Shown: positions 1-13,700 of the stretch, one piece after another
Numbering within the stretch: position 1 is the stretch's first letter
Layout: the number at the start of each line of letters is the position of its first letter
Assembly (NCBI GenBank): GCA_019009955.1
Contig: CM032229.1
Coordinates: 148,464,001-148,528,000, forward strand
DNA length: 64,000 bases
Direction: 5' to 3'
Source: Riptortus pedestris
Lineage: Eukaryota; Arthropoda; Insecta; Hemiptera; Alydidae
Translations under genes and position numbers: made by a program
The notes under the pieces: generated by a model
Seen by the model: only the letters and a program-made list of their open reading frames with translations
The model's database searches: none
What the model was told of the DNA's origin: nothing

Positions 1-720
1 TTGTTATTTAGAGTAACTTTTGTTATATACACTTTCGTCGTATTCCGAAGTACAAATGCGTTATACGCCAAAAATTATTGCGGGAGTCAACAATTTTATT
101 TGGGACGAGAGACTTAACGGGACTAAATAAAACTCGGTATGTGTATTAGTACTAACACCTTCTTTATAATAAGCCATACCAAGATTTCTAGGGACGGGCA
201 GGAGTGGTGGTTGTAGGAGAGGCCTGAATTTAAAAATTGGGTTTTCTCAAATATGCACATGACAAAAGTAGTTTATTTTTCTATTTAAAGTAACTTTTGT
301 TATATTCACTTTTGTCGTATAGAAAAGTATAAACGTGATATACACTAAAATCTAAAGCGGGAGCCAACAATTTTGTGGGGCACTAACGATTGAACTGAAC
401 TTAGCAAAACTCGGTATGACAATTAGCATTAATTCTTCCATGATTATAAGCTATATTAAAAATTTTAGATCCAAACGGGAGCGGGGATTATAAGAGAGGC
501 TGAAATGTGAGAAGTCTAATGCGGGACCGGAAGATGACGGGAGCCTTACCAGTTAATTGAGTTTACTTATTTCCCGTCTGGCATTGCTGGAAGTGATTTC
601 CAGTGAGATTCACTATTACAAATATAATCTTACGTGCAAAACTTTGCCTAAACTATTTGAGCTCGGGTTGGCTTTTGAAAGAAAATATGTTCATTATAGA
701 TGATATTTAATTGTGATAAA
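1..720 (-). repeat. Family C dispersed repeat with about 280-bp tandem units
   Basis: The minus-strand text of positions 1-300 matches 63130-63500 and 60350-60720 (caaaagttactctaaataac, ttttagcgtata). The phrase agagtaacttttgttatat occurs at about 10 and again about 276 bases later, so two tandem units are present. No coding content. Confidence 0.75.
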
Positions 721-734
721 TGCTGCCCATGATT

Positions 735-1000
735 ATGGTTTGAATTATTGAAAAAGATGAGTCATAATGTGTAGAAGGATAAATTAGGAACACATTTTCA
801 TTTATCCTTCAAAACTAAAATTTCTATTCTATTAATCTCCAAAAGTTACCCTTCAGGGTTGGTTATTTCGGAAAATCAGTACGTCGTGGAGGGCAGTGTA
901 ATTGTACACATTGAAGTCTTACTATCAAAATATCATCAATAGTCAGTCAACAATAATTTCCCGGGCATCGCCGGGTACCTTAGCTAGTATAAATATAATA
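735..1000 (-). repeat. Repeat end unit, inverted copy of the last 216 bases of the window
   Basis: tagaaggataaattaggaac to cccgggcatcgccgggtacc is the reverse complement, with few differences, of 63784-64000. It includes the GC-rich cccgggcatcgccggg terminus. Confidence 0.85.
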
Positions 1001-1830
1001 TTAAAAATTAATAAAATATTTTTATGTACATTTTAATATCAATTTCAAGGATTTTTCTCATAATATGTGAATTTTTATGTCTCATCTGCATTCTTAAATG
1101 TATATCCATGAGTACTATTACATTGTTTACCCAACAAATCCCAACAAAAAAATTTCTGTTTCTTAAATTTAAAAAGTCAGTATATGGAAACAATTGAATC
1201 TTATATTTGTCTACCAAATACCATGCAATAGTACAAGAAAACAACTGTATCTGAGTTATCAGGTTGAGAGTTATTGGATGAGAGAAAACTCTCACGGACC
1301 CTAAAAGACCTTTAAATTGGGAAAAGGAAGGAGGGTAGGAAAAGAGATCTAAGTGAAAACATAGAAGGCTGCAGTGCAAAAGAATTTTAGGAGACAATGG
1401 ATCAGTGATGTGTCAGCTTAAATCGGTGAGGATCAGGGAGAAGACTCCTTGTGTGAAAATTATTCTTGCAAAGGACTAAAAATAAAGAATATTCTGAATG
1501 AAATTTGGTGGAAGAAACAGACAAAATTTTAGGTGAATTGAAAGTACGGTCCTAGTAGGCTTTTGAGAAAAAGTGAGCTGAAAAAACCAAATAATATGAT
1601 GAACTGTAATAACTCAGAGATAAGAACGTAAAATGTTTCATGATGACATCATCACACAATGTACTTTAACTACAGCAAGTTCAATGAAAACAATATTTGG
1701 TATTTAAGCATAGAATAAAGTAGTTCAAGACATAACAGCTTATTTTTAATATGACATTTGTAGAAGTGGGGGCTTACTGAAGGCTGAAAACTAAACAATC
1801 CGAATATCTCGGTTAATATTCAAGATATAA

Positions 1831-1873
<43 letters not shown>

Positions 1874-1879
1874 ACAGTA

Positions 1880-2110
1880 GGTAATTACATTTGCAATAAG
1901 ATTGGTTCTATAACATTTTTTGATCTGGCTTATAATAATGGAGATATTTCAAATTTTTGAAATTACCCCCCTCTAAGCCCCTGCTCCCAGTCCAATTTCA
2001 GCCATTAATGAACTTGATCTTTAGTTTATCATAAAACGCTTATATATTGAGTTTGGTAATGCTAAGACAATAATTGTCGCAGCAAGAGTGGTAACAGACA
2101 ATATGCATAT
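1880..2110 (-). repeat. Family A repeat, old partial copy
   Basis: Shows tttgcaataagattggttct, tggagatatttcaaattttt, ttcagccattaatgaacttg and gtaacagacaatatg in family order. It follows a (TA)n tract at 1834-1870, just upstream of the first TEP exon in the window. Confidence 0.7.
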
Positions 2111-2247
2111 AGCCCATGACCAACAAACACACCAATGAAAAGATAGAGCCACCAGTGGTCATCAAGGATATTCATCTTTTTTTACTTTTATAGAATATAC
2201 TATTTATTTAATTTTTAAATATGTTAATTCTCTTCTCTGTTTTACAG

Positions 2248-4734
2248 ATATACTTATGGCAAAGCTGTGAAAGGAGAAGCAACCATTACAGCATTTCCTG
2301 CTTATATTTCCGATCTCATTCAACCAATTTATGAGCAACCAGTGCGAAAAGTCATTAACATTGATGGAAAAGCTTCAGTGGAGTTTGATATAGGAAAAGA
2401 ACTCAAGTGAGTTACTAAAACAAAATACTTCAATTAATATTATACTAATATTATACTTTCTACAGTTGACTTTTTTTTTTGTTCCAGTTTGAATAATGAA
2501 TATTCGAGAATAATTCAGTTTGATGTCACTGTGAAAGAAGAATTAACTGGTCGGAAGCAAAATAACTCAGCACAGACCGTGCTACACAAACATAAATATA
2601 CTTTAGAACTTGTTAAAACTGCTGAATATTTCAAACCTGGCCTGAAATACACTGTTTTTGTAAGTGGTCATATTTTCTTCAGGAAATAAGAACACATTGT
2701 TATGTATATGAAAAGTAGTATAGAATCAATCCTTTTGCAAATTTAATGGTCTATGAATATTTGTATATACATTTTCTCTCTATTACAAATATTGATAGAG
2801 ATACTTGCAGTTTTAGCAGACTATTGGGGTTGTACTCATGACGGAGTTTTTGAAATTTTTCCGCAAATGTCGATCGATCCTACCTAATAGATGACAAAAA
2901 TGGGGTCCGTTCAAAACTGTATATATATTATCTATATATATGTCTGTACCAGCTCAGCGGCCGAAATTATCGTTTTATAGTTACCAAACTCGATATTTAG
3001 TCGTTTTATGTAAAAAGAAAAATCAGGTTCGTTAATGGCTCAAATCGGACCACTGGAAGGGGGGATATAGAGTGGAGGATTTTCGAAATGTCGAAACATC
3101 TCAGTTACTAAACGTCTGATCGAAAAATTGTACAGAATCAATCTTATTGCAAATTAAATTTACTATAAACATTGTGATGAACATTTATTCTCTATCTTGA
3201 ATATTAACCGAGATATGAGCATTTATATTAAATCTGGGCGACTAACGGACAAGTGACTTTCCTGCCAAAAGCTAGTTCGGCCATTTCATTAAATGCTCGG
3301 CTCGTGAAATTTCTCTATTGTAAAACATCACGTGGGAAATCTGCTTAGTTCAAACAGCCCCTGCGTGACGGACTTTTTAGTTTTTCACTTCTACTCACTC
3401 CATATTAACAATAAGCTGATATTTCATGAATAATTTTTCCTAGATTGAATATCAAATATGGTTTTCCACTCACATTTACTATGTGAGATACATGGAAATA
3501 TGTTCAATGGGACATGATGTATGATTATATTTTCTAGAGACTGCAATATTTACTCGATTGGTACTATACTCAATATTTAAATGATTCATATAAAACTTGA
3601 GAGAAAATTTGTTAATGGACTAGGAGACCAGTTCCCTGCATGGCAGAGGTTTTTTAAATTGATGATTTTAAGAATACAAGTCGCTATAAGCTATTAGTGA
3701 ACTTTATTTCAAAATAGTTAGTGAGTTATGTTGGGACATGGCATATTTTAACTATAGGCTAAAAATACAGTAAGGGGAAAAGTTGTTTTGATTTAATAAT
3801 TTAAGTATTTTACCTTAACGTTTAGCCAATAACCAAGCTTAGTCATATAATATCTCTCACTTGGTTTATGATCCTCCAACTATAGTTTATTATACTGGTA
3901 GAATTCAATTATTCGGGGTTAGAACATTAAAGGGTACTTATAGATAGCAACAACATAAATATTTGTCCATATGAGATGGGATGATTGTTTATTAATTGTT
4001 CCAGTGTTTTAATAAAGCCTTTACATTTCTGTTATGACTCTTCTATTAGTCATTACAATTTTTGTTGTTCTTTTTTGTCCTAATATTGAACTTTATTTAT
4101 AAAACTTTCACAATTTCTTTACATTTTTTGGCTAAAGTAATAACTTCACAAACTTTAGCTCTTCTGAATCACAGTAAGCTATTGACCACACCTCCACAGT
4201 GCTCTGAAACGTTTCCCTTTAATTAAAACACTTATTTCAACTCTCTATTAGCATTAGAATTTAATTTGAGAATTTTAAAGTGTCTGTAAAAACATTAATT
4301 CATATTTTAGTTTTATTTGTAAAAACATTCATTAATATGAGTTAATGCTATTGCTATTGATTTTTTTTTCAGATCAAGCTAGCTCATCACGATGGTACTC
4401 CTGTTATCGATAAGACTAACCCGGTTAAAGTATATTCAGGATTTTCATATAATATCGATAATCACACTGAAACTCAGCATATGTTATCATCTAATGGTAT
4501 CATTGAATTAACATTTTACCCACCCGTTAATGCTTCTGTATTGAGTATATCCGTAAGTATTATCTAACGGTACAGGTTATTTCATTACTCATTTAATATA
4601 TATGTTTTTTAACTGAAAAAATTAATATTTAGGCCGAGTACTTGAGCGTGAAGGAATGGTTTTCTACAGTTACTGGTGCTATTTCTCCTAGTAATTCATT
4701 TATACAAACAATTCTGAAAACACAAAATCCTAAG
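2248..4734 (+). CDS. TEP exons 1-4 of the window: N-terminal macroglobulin (MG) domains
   Basis: Four exons: 2248-2406 (enters with one base of a split codon), 2488-2659, 4373-4552 and 4633-4734; the last three end in phase 0. The first begins YTYGKAVKGEATITAFPAY, a strand pattern typical of the MG3/MG4 region of TEP and alpha-2-macroglobulin proteins. The next ends in FKPGLKYTVF, and the third continues with IKLAHHDGTPVIDKTNPVKV, also typical MG text. The intron 2660-4372 carries a family A repeat. No earlier exon is visible in 1-2247, which is repeat-rich, so the signal peptide and MG1-MG2 should lie upstream of the window. Confidence 0.9.
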
Positions 4735-7700
4735 GTGAGACATAATTCTTTCTTTCTTTTTTTTTTCTTTTTATTCCCAATAAGTTATGAACACATCAAT
4801 TAACCAGCAAAAATAATTATTGTAAAATACATTATTAGGAAGTATTTAAGCAGTAAGCATTGTGCAATTCTTGTGAAAATTACAAGAGTAATGATACATT
4901 TTACTTTTATTTTTATGCATTATAGGATGAAATAAACTCTCAGTATTCTTTTTATTTTAGAGAAAAATATATTGGCTGAAACTAGATCCTCCCACTTTGT
5001 TCTTAGACCATCTACTAGGCCTCCTGCTATCCATCTTAGAAATTTACTCTTGTAGCCTCAATATCAAACCTAATGGCTAAATGAAATTGATTGGAAAGAG
5101 AAAGCATTGTCTTAATTATCATGGTCGAAAGTAGATAACTTTTATTTTTAAAGACATCAGCAATACTTATACAATTTTTAAGTACAGGGAGATTAAAAAA
5201 TCATTGTTGGATTACAACAAATTATTATTTAATTAATAATATTTATTTATATTTTATTAAAAAATACATTTCATACATAGTCAAATTAGTAATAAAATGG
5301 TCATAAATCTTCAACATGGCTGCAGAACACATGCACAATTTTTAGATAAATTCTTCACAGTTAGAGAAGGGGAGGTAGAAAAGATTGGTCTCAGAAGTTT
5401 ATAGAATGATTACAATTTGTTACATGCATTCTGATAGCATTTAATTTAATTGAACATGTCATATTTGACAGAGTATTCAACAGCATATGAAATCTGTGCC
5501 TCTATGCTCAGAGGATACTCCTCTGAACTGTTATAATTTGAACCAAATGTTGGCTATTTTTGTAATGGTTGGACTTTTATGTCATATCTCGCATGCAATT
5601 CTCAATTAAATGTAACCCCATGTGAATTTGAATTACTTTGTATTTTTCCCTAATACAAAAATATTTATAAATTTTATTGATATATGATTTATTTTATTAT
5701 TATTATTTATTAATGTCCACTTTTTCTACTATGGCTAATTGGACAGGTTATCTATAGGTTACCACACTTTTATAGCCAGGGTGGCACTAATGATTTTATT
5801 TAATGAGTTTGTCACTAAATAAATTCCTTTTACCTAGGCGGGAATCGAACTCGCCACTCTAGGTTTACCATGTGAGATTAAAGCCAACACTTTAACTCAC
5901 ATGGCTAACCTGAGCCCCTTTTATTAATGATAAAATCTAGTATCATTCTCTGTAATCCTATCATTCAAGTAGTACTTTAGAGTTTCTTATTATTTACGTT
6001 CACTTTATGCTACTAGGCTAATTGACACAGGTTATCTACAGGTTACTGCTCTTTTCTAGCCAAGGTGGGCTCAAGTGAGTCCACCACTAAATAAATTTCT
6101 ACTGCTCAGGGCGGGAATTGAACCCCCCACTCTAGGTCTACCACGCGAGATTAGTACCAATGCCCTAACCCGCACGGCCAACCTGAGCCCCTCAAGTAGT
6201 ACTTTATAAAGCTAAGTGGACATTGCTTCGTGTTTTTATAACTGTTACAGAGATTTAGTTACTGCAAGTCATAGCAATTGTTCAACATTGAGTTAATTTG
6301 GCACGTATTTTAGATTTGGTTATTATTCTAGGAATAACAAGGGGAGGGGGCAGGTGGGTTTTGGAATACTTTAGCTCTAGATTTCTGTACTAGAGATGCC
6401 AAGTTCAGTATCAGAAAAAAACAGACTAAATTTTATTTACCTGTGAGGAGTAACCGGGCTTTCATTCATTTCCTAATGCCCACTTAGTATGGGACAACTG
6501 GATACCTACGTTTACAAAGATGTTCTGATCTTTGGTAAGTAGTATCTCCAAAATACTTTTGAGCCGGCCACTTGATCTCCCTTATGAAAAAAAATGTACG
6601 TTTCAATGATTTTTGTTGTATTCTTATTTAAAAAATTTTAATTAGATTTCAGTTTTTGAAAGAGCTTATATAACATGTAATTTATATTTATAGGTTAACG
6701 AAGATGTTGAAATTGAAGTGAATTCAACAGCCCCCTTGAAATACCTGAGCTATCAGGTTATGGGAAGGGGTGATGTGATAATTGCTAATTCAGTCCAGGT
6801 TAATGGGCAGACAACAGCATCATGGAGGTTCCAAGCAAGTTTTGCCATGGCTCCCACTGCACATGTAATAGTGCAATATGTTAGAGAAGAGGACGGTGAA
6901 GTTGTTGCTGATGCACTAGATATTGAGTTGGATGGTAGTATGCAAAATTTTGTGAGTACATTCGTATCGCTCATTTTTTTCTATTTAACTAAGTTTAGAA
7001 AAAAGCTGTGCTAAGAAAAAAAAAAGTTCTAAATGCTAATATTTGTTCTTATTTTGTGTCACAGGTTGAACTTGATGTGAAGCCTGAAGAAACTGAACCA
7101 GGAAATACTGTTGAAATTAAGTATTCTGCAAAACCGATGTCATATGTAGGTCTACTTGGAATAGATCAGAGTGTTCTTCTTTTGAAGAGCGGAAATGATA
7201 TTACAAAGGTAATCATACTTAATGACTGTACAGTGTTAACAATAACTAGTTTAATGGCTATATAGTAAAAATTTGTATGCACGAGAGAGAATAGAGGTAA
7301 CACATTGAATAATCGTTTGCAAGTCTTGATCAAAGGCCTAAGATCAAATTCCTCAGTTAGGTTGTCAATTCTATTTCTGTTGTACAATGGGTGCATTTTT
7401 TCTGACCCTTGAACCAACTAAGCATTGTAAGGAAGTTACCAAACTTGGGTTAAGCATATCGTATACTCATGGCAGGATCACTATGTTAGTGTGCTTATGT
7501 TACTGTATAACCTGCAGTAATAACATATTTACCTATGGGAAAACATAAAAAATCACTACATATATGGAAAGACTAAATGCATTTATTGGAAAGCTAATCC
7601 CAGAAGTAAAAGGTTACAGTGTCATTATTAGATTATTTTGTACTCTGAGGTTATTTTCTATTTGATATGTTTTTTTTTGGCCTGATTTTATATGTCTATA

Positions 7701-10700
7701 TCTTTCTAATTTTAGGAAGATGTGTTATTAGAACTCAGTAGCTATGATAGCAGCACTTCTGGGATGTTTTCAGCATTAATGAGAAGCCTGCAAAAAGAAA
7801 AAAGTATGCCGCTTTATTGGTGGCCTGGTTCATTGACAGCTCACGAAACTTTTGAGGTGAATATTAGACAGAAAAGAATGTTTTTTTAAATTTATTTATG
7901 TAACTGACAACTCATTTTATTTCTTTTTCTTTTGTAGAAATCTGGTGCATTAATCATGACAAATGGTTATGTTAATGAGCAGTCTCCATGGCGTAAGTAT
8001 TTATACCATTTAGTATTATTATTACTTCAAAGAATTTTTAGTTTTTAAATTTGATGCTTACTTTTGTTCATTTGGAAGTAACGGAGCAATTTCAAAACTT
8101 AATAGTAGCAGTAAATATACAGTCATATTGTCAACAGTTTTATTTCTATGTTCTAGATTAAGAGTGTATTTCTACATTGTGTACTACATCTAAAGTAAAC
8201 AAACACAATTAAATTAATAAAGTGCTACCTAATTGCTGGATATTTAATTGAATTATGGAAACTTGAAAGCTGTGATCTCATAATATTGTAACATTTTACC
8301 ATCATCTTTAATCTGAGAAACTGCATAATTTTTGGGGCATGTTTAATTTTCTTCACGTCTTTCAAGATATTCATAATTTTGGAATGGTCATATTTTTCAT
8401 ATATGAACTAATGAAATTTTGTTTATATTAATATCTTTTTATGTGCCATTACTCATAGAGACAATTTTGAGAATCTGTTGTTTTCTCTGTTTTGTATTTA
8501 GCTTCTTCTACAAAATACCACTAATCTATCTCGTTATTTGGTCTGAATGTTTGATGCTCCTTAGATACTAGGAACTTCTGTGAATTCAATTCACTCAGAA
8601 CACATTTTTTTCATATTGTCTACATATTCAAGAAAAAGGAAGAAAAATAGGGGAGGGGCACGTGTTATGTGAGCCTACATATAGTTTAGGTGGGTCTGCA
8701 TGCTAGGAGGGTGAGAAGATCAAACTACAAATATTTGACCACACAGCTATGTTAGCCTAACATTCATTGTCTTGTTTCAGAAAAACATTTTTTCCTGTTT
8801 ACAAAAGCATGATATTTTCCAACTGAAATGAATTTATGTGCACTATCAGAAAAACAAAGCACAACAAGATTGGTGACATCGAATTTTTCAATCCCATTCA
8901 TAAAAACTGGGGTATTTTGCATATTCAATTTTCCTCCCTTTTAACTCCCCCTCTCGCCCTTCAAGTGGTCCGATTTCTGCCATTAACAAACTTTATCTTT
9001 AGTTTTACGTAAAACGTTTAAATATCTAGTTTGGTAATGATTAAACAACTTCTGACTGCATTGCTGATGACATTATAGTTTGTATTGATAGCTACAGTTT
9101 GCATTTAGATGAAATAATTTATTTTTAATGGAATATTTTTTTTATATGTTTATTCTATTCAACTTGAGCTATTTTGAACTATTATTAGTTTTAATTTGTG
9201 ACTGTAAGATGGCACTTAAGATAGAGATATAAGCTTATTCTTTCATATAAACTTAAAATGGTCATCCCATGCTTTGAACTATAGAAACAAAATTGCTGTT
9301 AAATGAGTTGGTACTTATCAGTTATCGGGAGGCCACCCATTTAAACATGGTTATTAAACTATATTTTTAAAAAATGACAAAATGTTATTTTAAATTAGAG
9401 TTAGCCCAAAACTGGACGATCTCGCAGACTAGCTGCATAAAGCCTCCAGCCGTCGTCTGCCACATGAGCTACAAGGTAGCTGCTTAAGTAATAATAAACC
9501 ATCGCCAAGTGGTGTTAATAAATGATTACTCATTTTCTGATAATACATGAAACAGAATGACTAAGATAACCCAGTCAAGTATGAACAGTCTATAGCGGTA
9601 GAAATAACAGCGAATAGCTATACACGGTTTTGAAACAGTAAATATTTTATTTGCAAATAATGAGTATCTGTAAACCATTTTGTCATTTATAAATTATAGA
9701 TGTTATTTAAAACAAAGGGATTTTCTTTTATTTATGATTTAATAATCGTCTTTAAATGGGTGGCCTCCCGATAACCGATAAGTACCAATGACTGTTCTAC
9801 TGCTACACTTATTTCATCAACAAATTCATTTTCCTCACTTTTTTAAAAATTACTTTTGGATTCAGTGTTAATATATTATGAAAATAGGCAATATGATTTT
9901 ACTATTTTAAAAGAAAATATTGTGTTTACCCTCAGACTTAAAAGCAAATGTATGTAATATATTGCTCTGTTAATTGATGTATGCCAGATTGAGTTATATT
10001 GATACTTGTCTGTAGCACTGCTGAGATTTACTTATACATAAATTCTACCTTTTTTTTGAGAAAATAGTGGCTTTTGAGCAATCATTCTAAATGATCAGTT
10101 TGATTTTTTTTTTTTTTTCACTTTTTTTACTTCATTTTTAATATGATTAAAAGCACATATTTCTTCAGATTAATATATCTTGTTATTCATTTTAAGAATT
10201 TAAATTTAAGAATGATTGTGTATAACTGGCCTCATTTTTTTAAAAAACAGTTTATTTATACCAAACAAATTTGTCCCTCTCCTATCTTTTTTCTCAAGAA
10301 ATTAATGAGTATTTTTTTTCCATATGTACATTATTTGTGTATATATGCTGATCTTATTTCAAATATGTTTTCATAAAAGTTTGAAAAAATGAATTGTTGG
10401 ACTTGTTTGTTTGGTTTATGTTTTAATTTTCTTATGCTAACTTTAATATAACTCCAGAACTAGTTTCATGAAAATGAATTCATGATAATATCTTAACAAG
10501 TAACAAAATAACACTTTCCCCATATTTTAGCTTTATTAGCTGTCACTTGTTGGCATTATTAACTCTGCTTATAGTTATGTAGAATCTAATTGTTGCACTT
10601 TAATTAAATTATAGTGGTTTTATTGCAGTAAATATTAAATATTTTATTAATCATACTAAATGAATTTTAAAATAAATTAAGCTATGGTTGGTTAGATAAA

Positions 10701-13700
10701 TCTATGGTAATTATAATTAAATAACTAGCTACAATTGCAATGACTAAAGTATATTCAGTCCACATATGTTACAGATTTTTGTAAGTTAAATTTAATATTA
10801 GGAAATTCAGTAAAAAACAATGGTACTGATCAAGATTATACCTCCTTGTCTTTAATTATTTAAACTGACCCATTAAAAATTGTTACCCCTTCACTCCAGC
10901 AGTTTTGCATAAATACATTTTATTGGAGAACTACTCTCTCTCTTCCAAGGATATTATTGGTCTCCTTAGTTTTTGATTTACATAGGCCAGTTTATTAATT
11001 ATTTACAGATCTCGGAACTATGTACTTACAATATTTTAACTATGAAGAATAAGGGTATGAATGGAGGTAATGAAACAAAAAAAAAGTATTCATGGAACTA
11101 CAGAAACATTCTTTTCATGCTGAAAGTTAACTGTCTTGGGAAAATAATTCTTAATAATGTTTCATTTGTTTAATTATATAGTAAATTCTTACTATAAAGA
11201 ACTCACGTAATGCGCTAAACCACTTTTGATTTAGTTCCTTTTTTTGGGGGGGGGGGGTTCTTATATGATTACAATTATGATGTAGAATTTTCATATTTTA
11301 TAGATGCAGGCTAATTCTTGATTTCCTCCTGTAAATAAAGAATGCACTTTCGCACTGTTCCTACATATTAAACATTTATAAATTATCAACAAAGCACTAT
11401 ACTCGGGTTAAACAAGGACCAAGAGTAAATTACTCACTTTGAAAATTTTAATTGGTTTTTTCTATCACTGTAAAATAAAATCATTAGCACTTTCAGTTTT
11501 TCATGTTTCTTCAAATGTCTGATTTGCATTTAATATTATTATTACAGCATATTCCATCTCTCTCTCTTTTCAATATCATTGAACAATTTAGTTTTGCTTA
11601 TGAGAATCACAAATGATTAAAAAATCACCCACCAAGATATTTCTAAGATTAATTGACTTCTCCATGAACTAAACTTGAGACATCAATCGTATCTAATTAG
11701 AAGACTGAAATAGGTACTGCTATACTCAACAAAACCTTCCCAGCACTACAAGCTGTGGATTTCAGCTGCTAGATCTCACAGAAACTTGTACCAATTGATT
11801 TGATTGAGACATTTGAGGAAAGAAGGGAGTAAAATGAGATGAGATTACTTAAGAATAAAATGAAGTTGTAGTGTTGCAGGAGTAAAAAAAAAAAATGAAT
11901 AAGGTTTATTCATAGAAACTGCAGTAATAGTGTTTTTGATCGAACGTGATTCATAATAATCAAAATATTTAATTTATAAATTGATCTGATCTTGACAGTT
12001 ATAATAATACCTGCATTTTAAGTTATTCAACAAGGTGTCCAAAACTAGCTTTTATGGGATGTGTTTGTCTTCTCCCCAAATTTTTTGGTAATACTCTTAC
12101 TGAAGATTGTAATTTCTTCATTATACAATTTTAACTACTTTTTCCTCCAATTTTCTGAATTCCTAATACCTTTTTTTTTAAAAAAAAAGACCAATAATAG
12201 AAATAAAGAAAAAAAAAACTAGATTAAAATAAAAGATTTAATTAAAGTTCCTGGGATTTGGAGTGCATATGATAATTAGATAATATCATGTTTAAAAAAC
12301 CCTTGTTATTATATGTAATTAAACAGTATCATAATACTACATTTGATTACTTTAAATTGAAATTATTAACGTCTACTTTTTGTCCATCCTCTTTTTAATT
12401 AATGTTAAGCTATTGTGATGTCTGAGACTAGCTTTGGGTAGTTTGGTATTGGAGGTGTTGTGTGTCTAGTGTACTACAGAAGTGCGATTGGTCGAGATGA
12501 AGATCTCATGTATGATGCTAATATAAGCCCAATGAGCGCTATGGAATCAGCGACTGACTCTCTCTCTTCATCTCCTCGCATCAGGAAGAACTTCGCCGAA
12601 ACATGGATTTGGGAAATGGCTGATGCAGGGTAATCAGAATCATTAAGTTTCTCACCTGCATCTTTGTGTAAATGCTTTGGTTGTGTTGTTTGTATTTGGT
12701 ATGAGTTTAACTATGTAAACTTAGTTTCTGTTTAGTAAGTTTTAAGTGAGTGTGGTTTTAAATAGACTTATAATATAATGGGGATAAATGTTAACTATTA
12801 AAAAACATATTTTTAAATGAGTATAAAATCCATAAGGGTTCTATTCCATTTGTGCCAGCAAGTTGTTTCACCACTGATTTTTATTCAAAAAACACAGAAT
12901 TTTCTGTGGATAAAGGGAAAAATAATAAGGAGATTTCAGTGATTTTGTATTAAAGTAGTGAAATAACCTGACCCAATGAAATAAAGACCCCAATCGACAT
13001 TGCAATATTTGGTGTTAGGAGCTAAATTGCATACTTAAAAGCTAATATTAGACTGATTCATAACTTGGAGAAGGATATTGAAGATCTTTTAAAAATAATC
13101 ACAATGGGCCTTTGAATTTTGTTTTATTAATTGCTGTTTCGTTGCTTATTCAAGTCAGTTATTTATAAGAGTATAATTCAATTCATCTCAGACATAGTTA
13201 TAATGTCTTGTAATACACTCTTCACTGTGTGTGTGCTGTATAACAACTAGTACTTTGTATATCTATCTAACGAGACAGCCCAGCTGTAAAAAAGGGAACT
13301 CATTTAAATGTTGTTTTAGCTATAATTTTAAACTGATATAATTTTTCAACAAATATGCAAGTACAGCAATAACAATAGAAATTGTACCTGTTAAATTGTG
13401 ATTGTTCCACAATTTTTCAAATTAAAAGTTTTGTTTTTTAATTGTTTTCCTTACAATGTTAATTAATATATTTTAGTTTGAGTGTCTTTTTTATGCAAAC
13501 AAATTTCTCTGTTTGAATCTATAATACAAAAAAAAAATGTTTAAATCAGAAACTCTGTTTACTCTTTTTTCAAAGATTTCATTTACTAACAGCATGCTTG
13601 CTAGCTTCCGGTGTGGTTCTGTTCCCCTCCCTCTCCTTTAATAATAATAAGGGAAAATTATGGCGTTCTTGCCTGTCATTCTGAAGGACAAGGTAACAGC

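Noticed and set aside
5838..6193. Possible tRNA genes
   Set aside because: B boxes are present, but the sequences do not fold as full cloverleafs and are followed by a shared non-tRNA body, so they are SINE heads.
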